Shown: positions 17,256 through 28,326, counted from the first letter of the stretch. The stretch: 64,000 nt of DNA from Maridesulfovibrio sp. (GCF_963678865.1 NZ_OY787459.1:214501-278500); one strand, 5' to 3'. Program-made: numbers and translations. Notes: generated by a model not told the origin, from the sequence alone.

Positions 17256-19658
17256 ATGCTTTCTGTTGAGAATTCTATTTCCGGGAACAGGTCCGGTCTT
17301 CCGGGCCTGTTTTTCTGGGAGCTTCTTATTCCTGCCTTTGTTTTCGGCATCCTGTCTATCGAATGGGTGCTTCCTTCCCTGACTGCTCTGCTGGTCTATA
17401 CTTTAATTGTTTTTGTCTTCCGTCCTGAAAAGGGTACTGCTTTTCTGTTGCTGTTATTGTTCGGTTTCGGTCACTGGTATGCTGGATTTATGTTGCCTCC
17501 CGGGCCGTCCGGTATGCCTGAGTGGATGGCTGGGCGTGAAAAAGTGCAGCTTAGCGGGACTATTCACAGCCTCAAGGGAGCACCGGGCCAGCGTTTAAAG
17601 ATATTGCTCGAAAATGTGACCTGCAACAGTACCAAAGGGCAGACCCGGCTTGATGGATTTCTGAATTGGACATGGGATGAACCTGATCAACGGCCTTTTG
17701 CGGGCCAGCAGGTTTCGCTTCGTGTACGTGTGAAGCCGATTCATGGATTTCGCAATGACGGATTGTGGGATTATGATTTCTACTGCCGGACTCAGGATAT
17801 CCGTTACCGGACCTACTCGCGTGGACCGATCAAAAATGGAGGCCTGAAACCTTATGAACCGCAGGTCTTGCAGAAATTGAGGGCTTCACTGCATGAGCAT
17901 ATCCTTAAAAATGCCCCGCCGAATCAGGGAGGAGCTATTTTCCCGGCTTTACTCGCTGGTGACCGCTTTTATCTTTCGCGAGACAGTGTTGAGTTGATCC
18001 GCCGGGCCGGAGTTTCTCACATTCTGGCTCTTTCCGGTCTTCATGTTGGATTTATCGTTGCCATGGGATTCGGATTGTCATGGATCGCAGGGGGGATTTA
18101 TCCCCGCATTTATCTAAGGATCACCCGTATGCGGCTGGGGGTGCTGTTTTCAATTCTCCCTGTCCTGCTTTATCTCTGGCTGGGCCAGTTCAGTCCATCT
18201 CTCTTGCGGGCAGTCTGCATGTTCGGCTTCTGGGGATTGCTCATGTTTATCAACCGGGGCAGGATGCTGCTGGACGGTTTGTTTCTTGCCGTGTTGCTGA
18301 TTCTTGTGTTTTCGCCGCTCAGTGTTTTTGATCTCGGATTTCAGCTTTCGGTTCTGGCGGTGGGGGGGATTATTTTATTTTATCCTCTGTTTTCCCGGTT
18401 GTTGCCTGCAGGGATCAGTGTGTCGAGCAAGGCAGTTCGTTTTATTTTGGCCCTTATTTTTATCAGCCTGTGCGCGAATATAGCTTTGCTCCCCGTATTG
18501 ATCTGGAATTTCGGGGTGCTTACACCGAATCTTTTGTTCAACGTGCTTTTTGTGCCCCTGATAGGTTCGTTTATCCTGCCGGTCTGCGGAGTGGGGGGGC
18601 TTCTCGCGTCATATGCAAGCCCTCAACTTTCCAAATATTTATTTTCATCAGGCTCCGTGACCTTTGAGTGGTTGCTTGGCTTGGTGCAGAAATCAGTCAA
18701 TGCCGGGATGCTGCCGGAATATGCCTTCTACCGTCCGCATTGGGAAGGTCTACTGATTTATTATCTTTTGCTAGGGGCTGTGCTGCTGTTTTCCCACGGA
18801 TATGTGAAGCGGGGAAAGGTGTTGCTGCTTTCGGCCTTACTTCTTTTTGCTGTTCGCAGTTACGTGTGTATGGGGCCGGAACAGGTGCGCATGGATGTTC
18901 TGGATACCGGGCAGTCGCAGTGTGTTGTTGTCACCGGTCCTGAAGGTTCCCGGACCGTAATTGACGGTGGTGGCGGATTCGGCAGTAGCTTTGATATGGG
19001 GCGGTCAATCGTTGGCCCGTGGCTGGCATATGGCCATCTGCCGAAGGTGGACAATATTTTTATGACCCACGGAGACCGGGACCATGCCGGAGGCCTTGCT
19101 TTTTTGCTGGAGAAATTTTCCGTGGGTAGTTTTTATTCGAATGGTGATCTGCCGAAAGGAATTGTCGGGGAGCGTTTTAGGGCAGCCTTCAAAGAGAACG
19201 GAATTGAGCCTCAAGTCCTGACGAAAGGAACTGAGGTTATTTTGGAGCCGGGGCTGATTATGGAAGTTCTGCATCCGTATGCTTCTTTTGCCGGATCTAC
19301 CAATGACCGTTCTCTATATCTTCGTCTGCTCTGGAACGGGCATCCTCTGCTGTCCATTTCCGGAGATTTGGATTGTAAAGGGCTCAGGGCTGTTTTAGAA
19401 AGCGGGAATGAGCTTTCATCAAGCGTGCTTGTGCTGCCGCACCATGGTAGTGCCGGATCATTTTCACCGGAATTATATGAGCGGGTTAATCCTGAAATTG
19501 CAATTGCCGCTTGCGGATTTTTGAATCGGTTTAAATTTGTTTCAAAAAAAGTTGAGCAGGAACTGAAAAAAAGACACATATGTATGTATACGACTTCTGC
19601 AAACGGAATGTTGGCAGTCAAATGGAATAGAGATGGCCGGATACTGACTGTTCGTTGA
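17256..19658 (+). CDS. comEC: ComEC/Rec2-family DNA uptake channel protein
   Basis: 800 residues in the usual three parts: an N-terminal soluble OB-like (DUF4131) domain flanked by membrane helices, a polytopic Competence domain around residues 230-520 beginning RRAGVSHILALSGLHVGFI, and a C-terminal metallo-beta-lactamase-like domain with MTHGDRDHAGGLAFLL near 600 and LPHHGSAGS near 727. In competent bacteria ComEC carries single-stranded DNA across the inner membrane, and the MBL domain is a candidate nuclease. The protein looks complete. Other competence genes are not in the window, so natural transformation cannot be concluded. Confidence 0.92.
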   Translation: MLSVENSISGNRSGLPGLFFWELLIPAFVFGILSIEWVLPSLTALLVYTLIVFVFRPEKGTAFLLLLLFGFGHWYAGFMLPPGPSGMPEWMAGREKVQLSGTIHSLKGAPGQRLKILLENVTCNSTKGQTRLDGFLNWTWDEPDQRPFAGQQVSLRVRVKPIHGFRNDGLWDYDFYCRTQDIRYRTYSRGPIKNGGLKPYEPQVLQKLRASLHEHILKNAPPNQGGAIFPALLAGDRFYLSRDSVELIRRAGVSHILALSGLHVGFIVAMGFGLSWIAGGIYPRIYLRITRMRLGVLFSILPVLLYLWLGQFSPSLLRAVCMFGFWGLLMFINRGRMLLDGLFLAVLLILVFSPLSVFDLGFQLSVLAVGGIILFYPLFSRLLPAGISVSSKAVRFILALIFISLCANIALLPVLIWNFGVLTPNLLFNVLFVPLIGSFILPVCGVGGLLASYASPQLSKYLFSSGSVTFEWLLGLVQKSVNAGMLPEYAFYRPHWEGLLIYYLLLGAVLLFSHGYVKRGKVLLLSALLLFAVRSYVCMGPEQVRMDVLDTGQSQCVVVTGPEGSRTVIDGGGGFGSSFDMGRSIVGPWLAYGHLPKVDNIFMTHGDRDHAGGLAFLLEKFSVGSFYSNGDLPKGIVGERFRAAFKENGIEPQVLTKGTEVILEPGLIMEVLHPYASFAGSTNDRSLYLRLLWNGHPLLSISGDLDCKGLRAVLESGNELSSSVLVLPHHGSAGSFSPELYERVNPEIAIAACGFLNRFKFVSKKVEQELKKRHICMYTTSANGMLAVKWNRDGRILTVR

Positions 19659-19729
19659 ATTTAAATATTTTTGCTAATTACTGATATGTAAACTTGATTT
19701 TCATGTGCAAAAGTGCCAATGTCTAGCCA

Positions 19730-19758
19730 TTGACCGAAGTTTAAGACTAATGCTTAAT
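19730..19758 (+). promoter_or_regulatory. Probable sigma-70 promoter of the response regulator gene
   Basis: TTGACC (19730-19735) and CTTAAT (19753-19758) are separated by 17 bases; GGAGGT follows at 19765 before ATG 19779. Confidence 0.4.
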
Positions 19759-19778
19759 ATGAGTGGAGGTTTGCCTGC

Positions 19779-20177
19779 ATGAGAGTGCTGATTGTTGATG
19801 ATGATTTTTATTGCCGCAATATGTTGCATGAGATCATGAAACCATATGCACAGTGCGATATTGCCGTTAACGGTGAGGAAGCTGTTTTCGCTTTTAAAAG
19901 AGGCCTTGAGTCCGGCAATACGTATGATCTTGTCTGTCTGGATCTGGTTATGCCGGAGATGGACGGACAGCAGGCTTTGCGTGAAATCCGGTCGATTGAA
20001 AAAGATTTCAAGATCAATGATGATTCCGGTGTAAAGGTCATTGTTACGACAATGCTTGATGACCGCAAAGAAACCCACGACGCTTTTTTTCTCGGTGGTG
20101 CAACCTCTTATCTGGTCAAACCCATTGAAGAGGATAAGCTGGTGAAAGAGCTGAAAAATCTCGGTTTTTCTGTGTAG
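19779..20177 (+). CDS. Single-domain response regulator, CheY-like
   Basis: 132 residues consisting only of a receiver domain. The acidic pair D7/D8, phospho-acceptor D55 in LVCLDLVMPEMDG, the switch Thr in VIVTTML and Lys in SYLVKPIEE are all present, so it should accept phosphate. There is no output domain, so it acts by protein contact or as a phosphate sink. No histidine kinase is adjacent. The gene has its own promoter-like sequence and terminator and appears monocistronic. Stand-alone receivers in related bacteria serve motility or stress phosphorelays; the specific role is open. Confidence 0.9.
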   Translation: MRVLIVDDDFYCRNMLHEIMKPYAQCDIAVNGEEAVFAFKRGLESGNTYDLVCLDLVMPEMDGQQALREIRSIEKDFKINDDSGVKVIVTTMLDDRKETHDAFFLGGATSYLVKPIEEDKLVKELKNLGFSV

Positions 20178-20243
20178 CTTGTTTGAAATGTTTAAGGACA
20201 CTGATTTAGTCCTGTTTTATATTTTGCCCTGAAAGACGGGCTG

Positions 20244-20273
20244 AATCCGCGGCTTTTGCTGCGGATTTTTTTT
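20244..20273 (+). terminator. Terminator of the response regulator gene
   Basis: AATCCGC and GCGGATT form a stem around GGCTTTTGCT with a run of eight T. Confidence 0.85.
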
Positions 20274-20415
20274 GCTTAATATTAAAAATTGTATTATTAA
20301 AGGTAATTGGAGATAATTAACGGAATTGAAGTTCCGCAGGAAGTGGTCTATTGTACCTCCTTCACATCAAGTTTTATCCGCTTTCATTTGCGGTTTTATA
20401 TAAGGTTTTTTAAGA

Positions 20416-21744
20416 ATGTCACAGATATTAGGTGTAAAATTTAACGATTTCGGGCAGATATATTATTTCTCGTCCGGGCCTTTCGTTGTCCGCGAAGGTC
20501 ATTCGGTTATAGTCAAGACCGAGCAGGGCATGGGGCTGGGCAAGGTCTTTGTTGTTCAACAGGATCTGCCAGAGGAAGTAACAGAGGACTCCATAAAGAC
20601 TATTTACCGTCTTGCAGGCGAGGAAGATCTGGAGTCGGAAGTTGAAAATAGGGATCTTTCCCGCGTTGCACACAGGTTCTGCAAAGACTGCATTGATCGC
20701 CAGAAGCTTGAAATGAAGCTTGTGGATGTGGAAGTCTTTTTTGACCGCAGTAAAATGATTTTTTATTTCACTGCTCCGGGAAGAATTGATTTCCGTGAAC
20801 TGGTCAAGGATCTGGTTAAAGAATACAGAACCCGTATTGAACTGCGCCAGATCGGTGTGCGCCATGAAACCCAGATGCTTGGGGCCATTGGCAACTGCGG
20901 GCAGATTTGCTGCTGTCGCAGGTTTATGCGAAAATTCATGCCTGTAACTATCAGGATGGCTAAAGAGCAGAATCTGTTCCTTAACCCGACCAAAATTTCC
21001 GGGATTTGCGGAAGGTTGCTTTGCTGTCTTTCCTTTGAGCAGGAAAACTACGAGGACTTCCATCGTAAGAGTCCTAAAACAGGTAAGAAGTACAACACCG
21101 TACATGGAGTTGTGCGGGTAACTAGGACAAATTTTTTCCGCAACACTTTGACCGTTTTGCCGGAACAGGGCGATGAGATAGAAATCCCCCTTGATGATTG
21201 GCCGGATATTATTAAAGGCCCCGGTCAGGACCGTGATTCTGATTCCCGTGAAGGGGAAAGCCGGGGTGGACGTTCCGGTGGAAATGAACATGGCTGGGGT
21301 GATGGTGAAGGTGGAGAATCAAGGCCTCAACGGGCTCGTCCTGAGCGCAGGCGTCCCGAACGTTCCCGTCCAGATAGAGGGCGGCCTGACCGTTCCGGAG
21401 CGGAGCATTCCAAGTCAGAATCCTCCAGTTCAGAACGGCCTGGTCCGGAACGCCGCAATGTGCAGCGTGACAATGCAGACGAAGTCGTTAACGTCAGTGA
21501 AAGACGTGAAAAAACAAGTTCTGAGCGGCGCAGTGATGATTCAGCGCAGGACCGCCATAAACGTCCGGTCAAAAAGGACCGTCCGCAGAATAAGCCGGAA
21601 GGAGAACAAAAATCTTCTGCTCCTGCAACATCTGAGGAAAAAAATGAATCCGCTGCCGACAAGTCGAAGAAGTCGTCGAACCGTCGTCGGCCTTCAAGAC
21701 GCAGGCGTAAGCGTAAGCCTGCCGGAGCACGGAAGAGTAAATAA
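20416..21744 (+). CDS. ricT: PSP1-domain protein, RicT (YaaT) homologue with a long charged tail
   Basis: 442 residues. Residues 1-270 are the PSP1/RicT core, with the cysteine set of the family: RFCKDC near 88, GNCGQICCCRRFM near 158-170 and GICGRLLCCLSFE near 196-208. In Bacillus RicT with RicA and RicF forms an Fe-S complex steering mRNA processing, and in other phyla the protein is linked to replication or cell signalling. Residues 272-442 are low complexity, first Gly/Glu rich and then Arg-Pro-Glu-Ser repeats (such as RPERRRPERSRPDRGRPDRS) and a basic end, probably disordered and RNA-binding. This tail is much longer than in Bacillus RicT. metG follows on the same strand after 248 bases. 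Confidence 0.85.
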   Translation: MSQILGVKFNDFGQIYYFSSGPFVVREGHSVIVKTEQGMGLGKVFVVQQDLPEEVTEDSIKTIYRLAGEEDLESEVENRDLSRVAHRFCKDCIDRQKLEMKLVDVEVFFDRSKMIFYFTAPGRIDFRELVKDLVKEYRTRIELRQIGVRHETQMLGAIGNCGQICCCRRFMRKFMPVTIRMAKEQNLFLNPTKISGICGRLLCCLSFEQENYEDFHRKSPKTGKKYNTVHGVVRVTRTNFFRNTLTVLPEQGDEIEIPLDDWPDIIKGPGQDRDSDSREGESRGGRSGGNEHGWGDGEGGESRPQRARPERRRPERSRPDRGRPDRSGAEHSKSESSSSERPGPERRNVQRDNADEVVNVSERREKTSSERRSDDSAQDRHKRPVKKDRPQNKPEGEQKSSAPATSEEKNESAADKSKKSSNRRRPSRRRRKRKPAGARKSK

Positions 21745-21992
21745 TGTTTCATAGTTCGGGCCGATTATAAATATTGTCCTGAACAAAGTTGCTTATATTC
21801 GGGTTCTTCGCTATATGCGTTCTGCTCGTGAGCGGTAACCTGTCTTGTGGCCGGTTGAAAATGTCAGTATTCTCATCCGGCTGTTAAGATTTTTTACGCT
21901 GTATTTTTCTCGGATTTTGTATGCGGCCAATGCTGTTTTTTTATAACCTTATTTAAATCCGATTGTTATCACCTTAACAGGAGTGACTGATT

Positions 21993-23933
21993 TTGGATTC
22001 GTTTTTTATTACAACTCCCATCTATTACGTTAATGCAAAGCCGCATCTCGGCCATGCCTATACTACAATTCTTGCTGATTCCATGAACAGGTTTCACAAG
22101 CTGCTGGGAGATGAAACATTCTTTCTCACCGGAACAGACGAACACGGTGACAAGATTGTGCAGGCCGCAGAAAAGGGCGGTCAGACACCCCGTGAATACG
22201 TCGATGAGATAAGTGCCCTGTTCAGCGGCCTGTGGCCGGGATTGCAGATTGAAAATGACGATTTCATCAGAACCACTCAGGAACGACACATAAAGTGTGT
22301 GCAGGAAGTACTGCAAAAAGTTTACGATAAAGGTGATATCTATTTCGGCGAATATGGCGGTCACTACTGCTTCGGTTGTGAAAGGTTTTATACCGAGAAA
22401 GAACTTGTGGACGGCAAATGCCCGCAGCACGAAACAGTTCCCGAATACATTGCTGAGAAGAACTATTTCTTCAAGATGTCTAAATATCAGGATTGGCTTA
22501 TCGGCCATATCAATGCCAACCCGGATTTCATCCGTCCTGAAAGATACCGCAACGAGGTATTGAGTTTACTAAAATCCGGCGCTCTTGAAGATCTTTGCAT
22601 TTCACGGCCTAAAAGCCGTCTGGAGTGGGGAATTGAACTTCCTTTCGATAAGGATTTCGTGACCTACGTATGGTTTGATGCTCTTATTAACTACATTACC
22701 GCCCTTGAGTATCCCGAAGGTGAAAATTTTGTAAAATTTTGGCCTAAAGCCAACCACCTTGTAGCCAAGGATATTCTCAAACCTCATGCAGTTTTTTGGC
22801 CCACCATGCTCAAGGCTGCTGAAATTGAACCTTACCAGCACTTGAATGTACACGGTTACTGGTTGATCAAGGACACCAAGATGTCCAAGTCTTTGGGCAA
22901 TGTTGTTTCCCCGCTGGAAATGGCCGAGAAATACGGTGTCAACGCATTCCGTTATTTTTTGTTGCGTGAAATGGTATTCGGTAATGATTCCAGCTTTTCC
23001 GAAGAAGCTCTTGTCGGTCGTCTAAATGCGGACCTCGCCAATGATCTCGGTAACTTGTTCAGCAGAACCCTCTCCATGACCCATAAGTATTTTGAGGGCA
23101 GGGTGCCGGATCAGGGAGATGAGGCTGATGAAGATTGCGAAATCAAGAGCATTGGCCGTAAGGCCATGGCTGAATTCCAGAATAATTTTATGGAAGCAAG
23201 GTTTTCCCGTGGGCTTGAAGGACTGTGGGAGCTTGTGCGCGGTCTGAATAAATATATTGATACCACTCAGCCGTGGACTCTTTATAAAGAAGAGAAAATG
23301 TCCCGTCTTGGAACCGTGATGTACGTGTTGCTCGAAAATATGCGCAAGATCGCGGTTCATCTCTGGCCCATTATGCCGGAAGCCAGTGAAAAGATGCTTG
23401 AGCAGCTGGGGATTAAATTTTCTCCTGAAAAGGTTAACCTGCAGGGCGAAATTGATGTTTGGGGTCTGCTTGATCCCGGTACCGAGGTAGCCAAGAAATC
23501 CAATCTGTTTCCGCGTGTTGAACTGCCCAAGGAAGAGCCTGCTCCCAAGAAGAAGGAAGCAAAGAAATCCAAGAAGCAGGCTGAACAGGCCAAGGAAGAA
23601 ATTCCCGGAGTTATTGAGTTTCCCGATTTTCAGAAAGTGGACATGCGTGTGGGAACAGTGCTTTCCGTAGCCAAACACCCAGACGCAGATAAACTTCTGA
23701 TTGTCAAAATCGACACCGGCGATGACGAACCGCGTCAGGTTGTTGCGGGTCTGGCGGAATTCTTCAAGCCCGAAGAGCTGGAAGGCCGTCAGGTTGTTGT
23801 GGTTGTAAACCTCAAGCCCCGCAAGCTGCGTGGAGAAGTGTCTCAGGGCATGATTTTAGCTGTGCGTAACGGTGAAGAGATGCAGCTGTTGAGTGTTTCC
23901 GCTCCTGTGGCGAACGGTTGTAAAGTTTCGTAA
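21993..23933 (+). CDS. metG: Methionyl-tRNA synthetase with C-terminal tRNA-binding domain
   Basis: 646 residues from a TTG start with CAGGAG upstream. Class I signatures are PHLGHAYT (the HIGH motif) near residue 17 and KMSKSLGN near 298. A zinc knuckle CFGC...CPQH is in the connective insertion near 127-149, with a single CxxC-type cluster. After the anticodon-binding helical domain comes a Lys/Glu-rich linker (about 515-540) and then an EMAP/Trbp111-type OB fold starting [18 protein letters not shown], which dimerises the enzyme and helps bind tRNA. A strong terminator follows. Confidence 0.97.
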   Translation: MDSFFITTPIYYVNAKPHLGHAYTTILADSMNRFHKLLGDETFFLTGTDEHGDKIVQAAEKGGQTPREYVDEISALFSGLWPGLQIENDDFIRTTQERHIKCVQEVLQKVYDKGDIYFGEYGGHYCFGCERFYTEKELVDGKCPQHETVPEYIAEKNYFFKMSKYQDWLIGHINANPDFIRPERYRNEVLSLLKSGALEDLCISRPKSRLEWGIELPFDKDFVTYVWFDALINYITALEYPEGENFVKFWPKANHLVAKDILKPHAVFWPTMLKAAEIEPYQHLNVHGYWLIKDTKMSKSLGNVVSPLEMAEKYGVNAFRYFLLREMVFGNDSSFSEEALVGRLNADLANDLGNLFSRTLSMTHKYFEGRVPDQGDEADEDCEIKSIGRKAMAEFQNNFMEARFSRGLEGLWELVRGLNKYIDTTQPWTLYKEEKMSRLGTVMYVLLENMRKIAVHLWPIMPEASEKMLEQLGIKFSPEKVNLQGEIDVWGLLDPGTEVAKKSNLFPRVELPKEEPAPKKKEAKKSKKQAEQAKEEIPGVIEFPDFQKVDMRVGTVLSVAKHPDADKLLIVKIDTGDDEPRQVVAGLAEFFKPEELEGRQVVVVVNLKPRKLRGEVSQGMILAVRNGEEMQLLSVSAPVANGCKVS

Positions 23934-23956
23934 AGACTACTCCCAGATAGAAAGAT

Positions 23957-23994
23957 AAAATCCCCCGCATGCTTTTGCAGCGGGGGATTTTTTT
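23957..23994. terminator. Bidirectional terminator between metG and the slyX-like gene
   Basis: AAAATCCCCCGC (23957-23968) pairs with GCGGGGGATTTT (23980-23991); T-runs lie on both strands. It serves the convergent metG and slyX-like genes and overlaps the stop codon of the latter. Confidence 0.9.
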
Positions 23995-24226
23995 AAACTT
24001 GTCCGTAATGCGGCGGTGGCACATCATCCTGCGGAGAAGAGTGGGCTACGGCGTCTTTCAGGTCCTTCATCTGCCTGACCACGAGTTCAAGCTTCTTTTC
24101 AAGTTCACTGATCTGCTTCTGTTGAGCAATAATGAATTTATTCATCTCTTCGACATTTTGATCCTGAAGCGCGAGGGCGGTTTCAAGACTTTCAATTCTT
24201 TCTTCAGTTGATTTTGTGTTACTCAT
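23993..24226 (-). CDS. SlyX-family coiled-coil protein
   Basis: 77 residues. The body is a single amphipathic helix, probably a coiled coil (ERIESLETALALQDQNVEEM and following heptads), and the C-terminus ends PPPHYGQV, the proline-His-Tyr ending typical of SlyX. The SlyX function is not established. I prefer ATG 24226 over an in-frame TTG at 24271, since only the shorter form begins like SlyX. It may be cotranscribed with the 88-residue unknown gene upstream. Confidence 0.75.
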   Translation of the reverse strand: MSNTKSTEERIESLETALALQDQNVEEMNKFIIAQQKQISELEKKLELVVRQMKDLKDAVAHSSPQDDVPPPHYGQV

Positions 24227-24285
24227 AAGTAGGAAAATGCCAGAAGAGATGGACGAAGGCAAATGAAACAAGCGAAAGAAAAAGT

Positions 24286-24552
24286 TCAGGCTTTTGTTTT
24301 TTTGGGCAGGTCGTAGGGTACGTCAGTTCCGTTGACTACCAGACTGATAACACGCCCTTCGGTGCGTTCCACGAATTCTTTGTAATTTTTGAGGGAGTTC
24401 ATCGTGGCTATGATATCTTCTGTGTTTGACCAGACCCCATAGGAAGCTTTGTTCTGGTCGTGAATTTTTTTCATTTCCAGAATGGTGAGCGACCACCATG
24501 AACGGTCATTGGCAAGGATTTCGAGGGATTGCCACTTTGCGTCTGATCCCAT
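24286..24552 (-). CDS. Unknown small protein, 88 residues
   Basis: I do not recognise a family. It is soluble, with two Trp-rich stretches (DRSWWSLTILEM) and a conserved-looking VNGTDVPYDLPKKTKA ending. There is no signal peptide, no membrane segment and no cysteines. It lies between a slyX-like and a feoA-like gene on the minus strand, with short gaps compatible with one operon. The codon use and length of open frame favour a real gene. Confidence 0.6.
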   Translation of the reverse strand: MGSDAKWQSLEILANDRSWWSLTILEMKKIHDQNKASYGVWSNTEDIIATMNSLKNYKEFVERTEGRVISLVVNGTDVPYDLPKKTKA

Positions 24553-24600
24553 GACTGAATTCTCTTGATTTGTTTGGCGAAAGATTGTGGTACGTGTATA

Positions 24601-24873
24601 TTAAAATGCACTGCATTTATCGCAATCGCAAACCGGAATGGCTAGAATTTTTTTGGCCATTTCACAACCAAGGGCAAACTGGGAACTGCGTACCCGAATA
24701 TTCATCCGTCCATTGTTGGAGATGACATTGACGATGGTGCCGGGGATAATTCCCATGGAAAGCAGTCTGCTGCGGCAGCACTTTCCACCGTCAAATCCGG
24801 TTACCCTGACCGACATTCCGGCTTTATAGCTGGGGAGCGGTCTTGCTTTTGTTGTATCTGCCATTATGTTCAT
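24601..24873 (-). CDS. FeoA-domain protein
   Basis: 90 residues with the SH3-like FeoA fold pattern: AGMSVRVTGFDGG, RLLSMGIIPGTIVNVI and RVRSSQFALGCEMAKKILA. FeoA helps the ferrous transporter FeoB and also occurs alone or fused to regulators. No feoB is adjacent. The C-terminus has a CDCDKC cysteine cluster not needed for the fold, and another CC pair lies in the first loop, so metal binding is possible. It is divergent from carB. Confidence 0.85.
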   Translation of the reverse strand: MNIMADTTKARPLPSYKAGMSVRVTGFDGGKCCRSRLLSMGIIPGTIVNVISNNGRMNIRVRSSQFALGCEMAKKILAIPVCDCDKCSAF

Positions 24874-25044
24874 TGCAATTGAAATTTAAAGTCAGTTGTG
24901 GTCTTTGTCAATGGCAGGGTGGGATTATCATACAAATAAGAACGACAACTCTATGCTTGCTCATCTGCGAGTAATGTTTTATGTGTTTTCGTCTCACCCA
25001 CAAGTCCTAACGCCAATATTTCAAACCATTATTGGATGGAGTTC

Positions 25045-28000
25045 ATGCCTAAACGCACTGATATTAAGAAAATTATGCTCATCGGCTCCGGGCCGATTGT
25101 CATCGGTCAGGCCTGCGAGTTTGACTATTCCGGAACTCAGGCTCTTAAAGCCCTTAAAGAAGAGGGGTATGAGGTCATACTCGTCAACTCTAACCCCGCA
25201 ACCATCATGACCGATCCCGTTTTGGCGGATCGCACATACATTGAACCCATCGAGCCCGGCACTATTGCCAAAATTATTGAAAAAGAACGACCGGATGCAT
25301 TGCTGCCCACCCTTGGTGGTCAGACCGCACTGAATACAGCACTTGCCGTTGCAGAAATGGGTGTGCTGGATAAATTCGGTGTCGAACTGATCGGTGCCTC
25401 CGTCGAAGTAATTGAAAAAGCCGAAAGCCGTGAACTTTTCCGTGCAGCCATGGATAAAATCGGCCTTAAGGTTCCTACCAGCCGCATTGCCCGCAACATC
25501 GATGATGTTCGCCGCTGTGGTAAGGAAATCAGTTTTCCCATCATTATCCGTCCGGCCTTTACCCTCGGCGGCACCGGAGGCGGTGTTGCGTACAACATGG
25601 AAGATCTGGAAGAGATTGCCATGAAGGGTATTTCCGCCAGTCTCCAGAATGAGGTTATGCTCGAAGAGTCCATTCTGGGCTGGAAGGAATATGAACTTGA
25701 GGTCATGCGTGACCGCAAGGATAACTGTGTTATTATCTGTTCCATTGAAAATATTGATCCCATGGGCGTACATACCGGTGATTCCATCACTGTAGCACCT
25801 GCCCAGACCCTGACTGATGTGGAATACCAGATGCTTAGGGATGCATCTCTCGCTATTATGCGTGAGATTGGTGTTGAAACCGGTGGTTCAAACGTCCAGT
25901 TTGCAATCAACCCCGAGAACGGCGAACTGGCCATCATTGAGATGAACCCCCGTGTTTCCCGTTCTTCCGCCCTTGCATCCAAGGCTACCGGATTCCCCAT
26001 CGCCAAGATCGCGGCAAAGCTTGCGATCGGTTATACTCTCGATGAGATTCCCAACGACATTACCCGTGAAACAATGGCCTCCTTTGAGCCGACCATTGAC
26101 TACTGTGTAATCAAGATACCCAGATTTACTTTTGAGAAATTCCCAGGTGCTGAAGATTACCTTACCACCGCCATGAAGAGTGTCGGTGAAACAATGGCGA
26201 TCGGCAGGACCTTCAAAGAGTGTCTGCAGAAAGGTCTGCGTTCTCTTGAAGTAGGTATGCCCGGCTTTGGTAAGGTTTTTGAGCCTTGCAATATGGACCG
26301 CGAAAAACTGGTCGGTCTGCTGCGTAAACCAAACTCCAAGCGCATGTTCTATCTGCGTGAAGCTTTTCTGGCAGGTATGAGTCTTGAGGAAATTTTTGAT
26401 ATTACCAAGATTGATCCCTGGTATCTGCACCAGCTCGAGGATCTTGTTAATTTTGAAAAGGAACTCAGGCAGTTCTCGCTTGAAATCGGTCTTTATTCAG
26501 GAGATGAGCGGGTTCCGGCCATGCTCAAGAAAGCCAAGGAGTACGGTTATTCCGATCCGCAACTGGCAACCATGTGGAGAGAGACTGAACATAATGTCAG
26601 GAATTTCCGCAAGGATCTCGGTTTGATACCGACATACTATCTGGTAGATACCTGCGCTGCGGAATTCGAGGCTTACACACCTTATTTTTATTCCACTTAT
26701 GAGCCCGGGCAGGAAGCCGAATCCATGCCGGAACGTAAAGTCATGATTCTGGGTGGCGGTCCTAACAGGATCGGTCAGGGAATTGAGTTTGACTACTGCT
26801 GCTGTCACTCCGCCTTTGCTCTTGAAGATATGGGTGTGAAATCCATCATGGTCAACTCCAACCCGGAAACTGTCTCTACCGACTATGATACTTCGGATAG
26901 ACTCTATTTTGAGCCGCTCACTTATGAAGATGTGCTTAATATCATTGAGTTTGAAAAGCCTGAAGGCGTGATTGTGCAGTTCGGTGGTCAGACACCTCTG
27001 AACCTCGCTATTCCGCTGCTCAAGGCCGGGGTCAACATTCTGGGAACTTCCCCGGATGCAATTGACCGTGCCGAAGACAGGGAAAGATTTCAGGCTCTGC
27101 TCCAAAAGCTTGATCTCAAGCAGCCGCCGAACGGAACTGCAATGTCACTTGAAGATGCCAAGACCATTGCCGCTCGCCTGGATTATCCACTGGTGCTGCG
27201 TCCTTCCTACGTTCTCGGCGGACGCGGAATGGACATCGTTTACAGCGATGAGGAGTTTGATTCTTACTTCCGTGAAGCTGCGGTCATCTCTCCTGAACAC
27301 CCGATCCTCATCGACAAGTTCCTTGAGAATGCGGTTGAAGTTGATGTTGACGCTCTTTCCGATGGCGAACAGACTTATGTTGCCGGTGTTATGGAGCACA
27401 TTGAGGAAGCCGGGATTCACTCCGGTGACTCCGCCTGTGTGTTGCCTCCGCACACTTTGAGTGATGAAATTGTCAAGGAAATTGAACGTCAGACCGTGGC
27501 CCTTGCTGAAGAACTGGAAGTCGTCGGCCTGATGAATATCCAGTTTGCTGTCAAGGATGACGATATATATATTATTGAAGTCAACCCCCGTGCATCCAGA
27601 ACCGTGCCTTTTGTAAGTAAGGCTACCGGTATTCAGCTTGCCAAGATGGCAACCAAGGTTATGCTCGGTGAAAAACTCAAGGATCTCGATCCTTGGTCCA
27701 TGCGCAAGGAAGGATTTTATTCTGTGAAAGAAGCGGTCTTTCCCTTTAACAGATTCCCCAATGTGGACGTAATGCTCGGACCAGAAATGCGTTCCACCGG
27801 TGAGGTTATGGGCATGGATTACACCCCCGGTCTGGCTTTTATGAAAGCCCAGCTCGGAGCTGGAATCAAGCTTCCTCTTGAGGGGACAGTCTTCATCTCC
27901 GTGAAAGACAGGGATAAAGAAGCCATCCTGCCCACAGCCAGGAATTTCGAAAAACTCGGATTCACTATTCTGGCGACAGGCGGCACAGCTGATTTTCTTT

Positions 28001-28278
28001 TTGAGCAGGGGATTGCAACCAAGAAAATACTGAAGGTTAATGAAGGTCGTCCGCACGTTGTTGACTACATCAAGAACGGCGATATAGACCTTTTGATCAA
28101 CACGCCTTCCGGTAAGCAGACGGTCTCTGATTCCAAGGAAATCAGGCAGACAGCATTGCTTTACGGGCTGGCATATACAACAACTGTCGCGGGCGCCCAT
28201 GCCATGAGTCTGGCAATTGAGGAGCAACGCGGCAAAGGACTTGATGTGCAGTGCTTGCAGCGCTACCACAACATGTAG
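25045..28278 (+). CDS. carB: Carbamoyl-phosphate synthase large subunit
   Basis: 1077 residues, start at ATG 25045 because TGGAG precedes it and the protein then begins [20 protein letters not shown] like other CarB; an ATG nine bases earlier lacks a site. Two tandem ATP-grasp halves are visible, the second beginning [20 protein letters not shown] near 563, and a C-terminal MGS-like allosteric domain from about 945 ([19 protein letters not shown]). It makes carbamoyl phosphate for pyrimidines and arginine together with carA, which is not in the window. A terminator follows, so it appears monocistronic here. Confidence 0.97.
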   Translation: MPKRTDIKKIMLIGSGPIVIGQACEFDYSGTQALKALKEEGYEVILVNSNPATIMTDPVLADRTYIEPIEPGTIAKIIEKERPDALLPTLGGQTALNTALAVAEMGVLDKFGVELIGASVEVIEKAESRELFRAAMDKIGLKVPTSRIARNIDDVRRCGKEISFPIIIRPAFTLGGTGGGVAYNMEDLEEIAMKGISASLQNEVMLEESILGWKEYELEVMRDRKDNCVIICSIENIDPMGVHTGDSITVAPAQTLTDVEYQMLRDASLAIMREIGVETGGSNVQFAINPENGELAIIEMNPRVSRSSALASKATGFPIAKIAAKLAIGYTLDEIPNDITRETMASFEPTIDYCVIKIPRFTFEKFPGAEDYLTTAMKSVGETMAIGRTFKECLQKGLRSLEVGMPGFGKVFEPCNMDREKLVGLLRKPNSKRMFYLREAFLAGMSLEEIFDITKIDPWYLHQLEDLVNFEKELRQFSLEIGLYSGDERVPAMLKKAKEYGYSDPQLATMWRETEHNVRNFRKDLGLIPTYYLVDTCAAEFEAYTPYFYSTYEPGQEAESMPERKVMILGGGPNRIGQGIEFDYCCCHSAFALEDMGVKSIMVNSNPETVSTDYDTSDRLYFEPLTYEDVLNIIEFEKPEGVIVQFGGQTPLNLAIPLLKAGVNILGTSPDAIDRAEDRERFQALLQKLDLKQPPNGTAMSLEDAKTIAARLDYPLVLRPSYVLGGRGMDIVYSDEEFDSYFREAAVISPEHPILIDKFLENAVEVDVDALSDGEQTYVAGVMEHIEEAGIHSGDSACVLPPHTLSDEIVKEIERQTVALAEELEVVGLMNIQFAVKDDDIYIIEVNPRASRTVPFVSKATGIQLAKMATKVMLGEKLKDLDPWSMRKEGFYSVKEAVFPFNRFPNVDVMLGPEMRSTGEVMGMDYTPGLAFMKAQLGAGIKLPLEGTVFISVKDRDKEAILPTARNFEKLGFTILATGGTADFLFEQGIATKKILKVNEGRPHVVDYIKNGDIDLLINTPSGKQTVSDSKEIRQTALLYGLAYTTTVAGAHAMSLAIEEQRGKGLDVQCLQRYHNM

Positions 28279-28298
28279 GACGTTAATAAACAGGAAAC

Positions 28299-28326
28299 GG
28301 ACCGGGCATTACGCACGGTCCTTTTT
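28299..28326 (+). terminator. Terminator of carB
   Basis: GGACCG (28299-28304) and CGGTCC (28316-28321) form a stem followed by TTTTTCCTTTT. Confidence 0.78.

Noticed and set aside
24601-25044. Fur box between the FeoA-like gene and carB
   Set aside because: No 19-base GATAATGAT-type palindrome is recognisable in the gap.
27145-28269. 374-codon minus-strand frame inside carB
   Set aside because: It is a shadow of the highly conserved CarB C-terminal half; composition is rich in His/Phe/Asn as expected for antisense of that gene.
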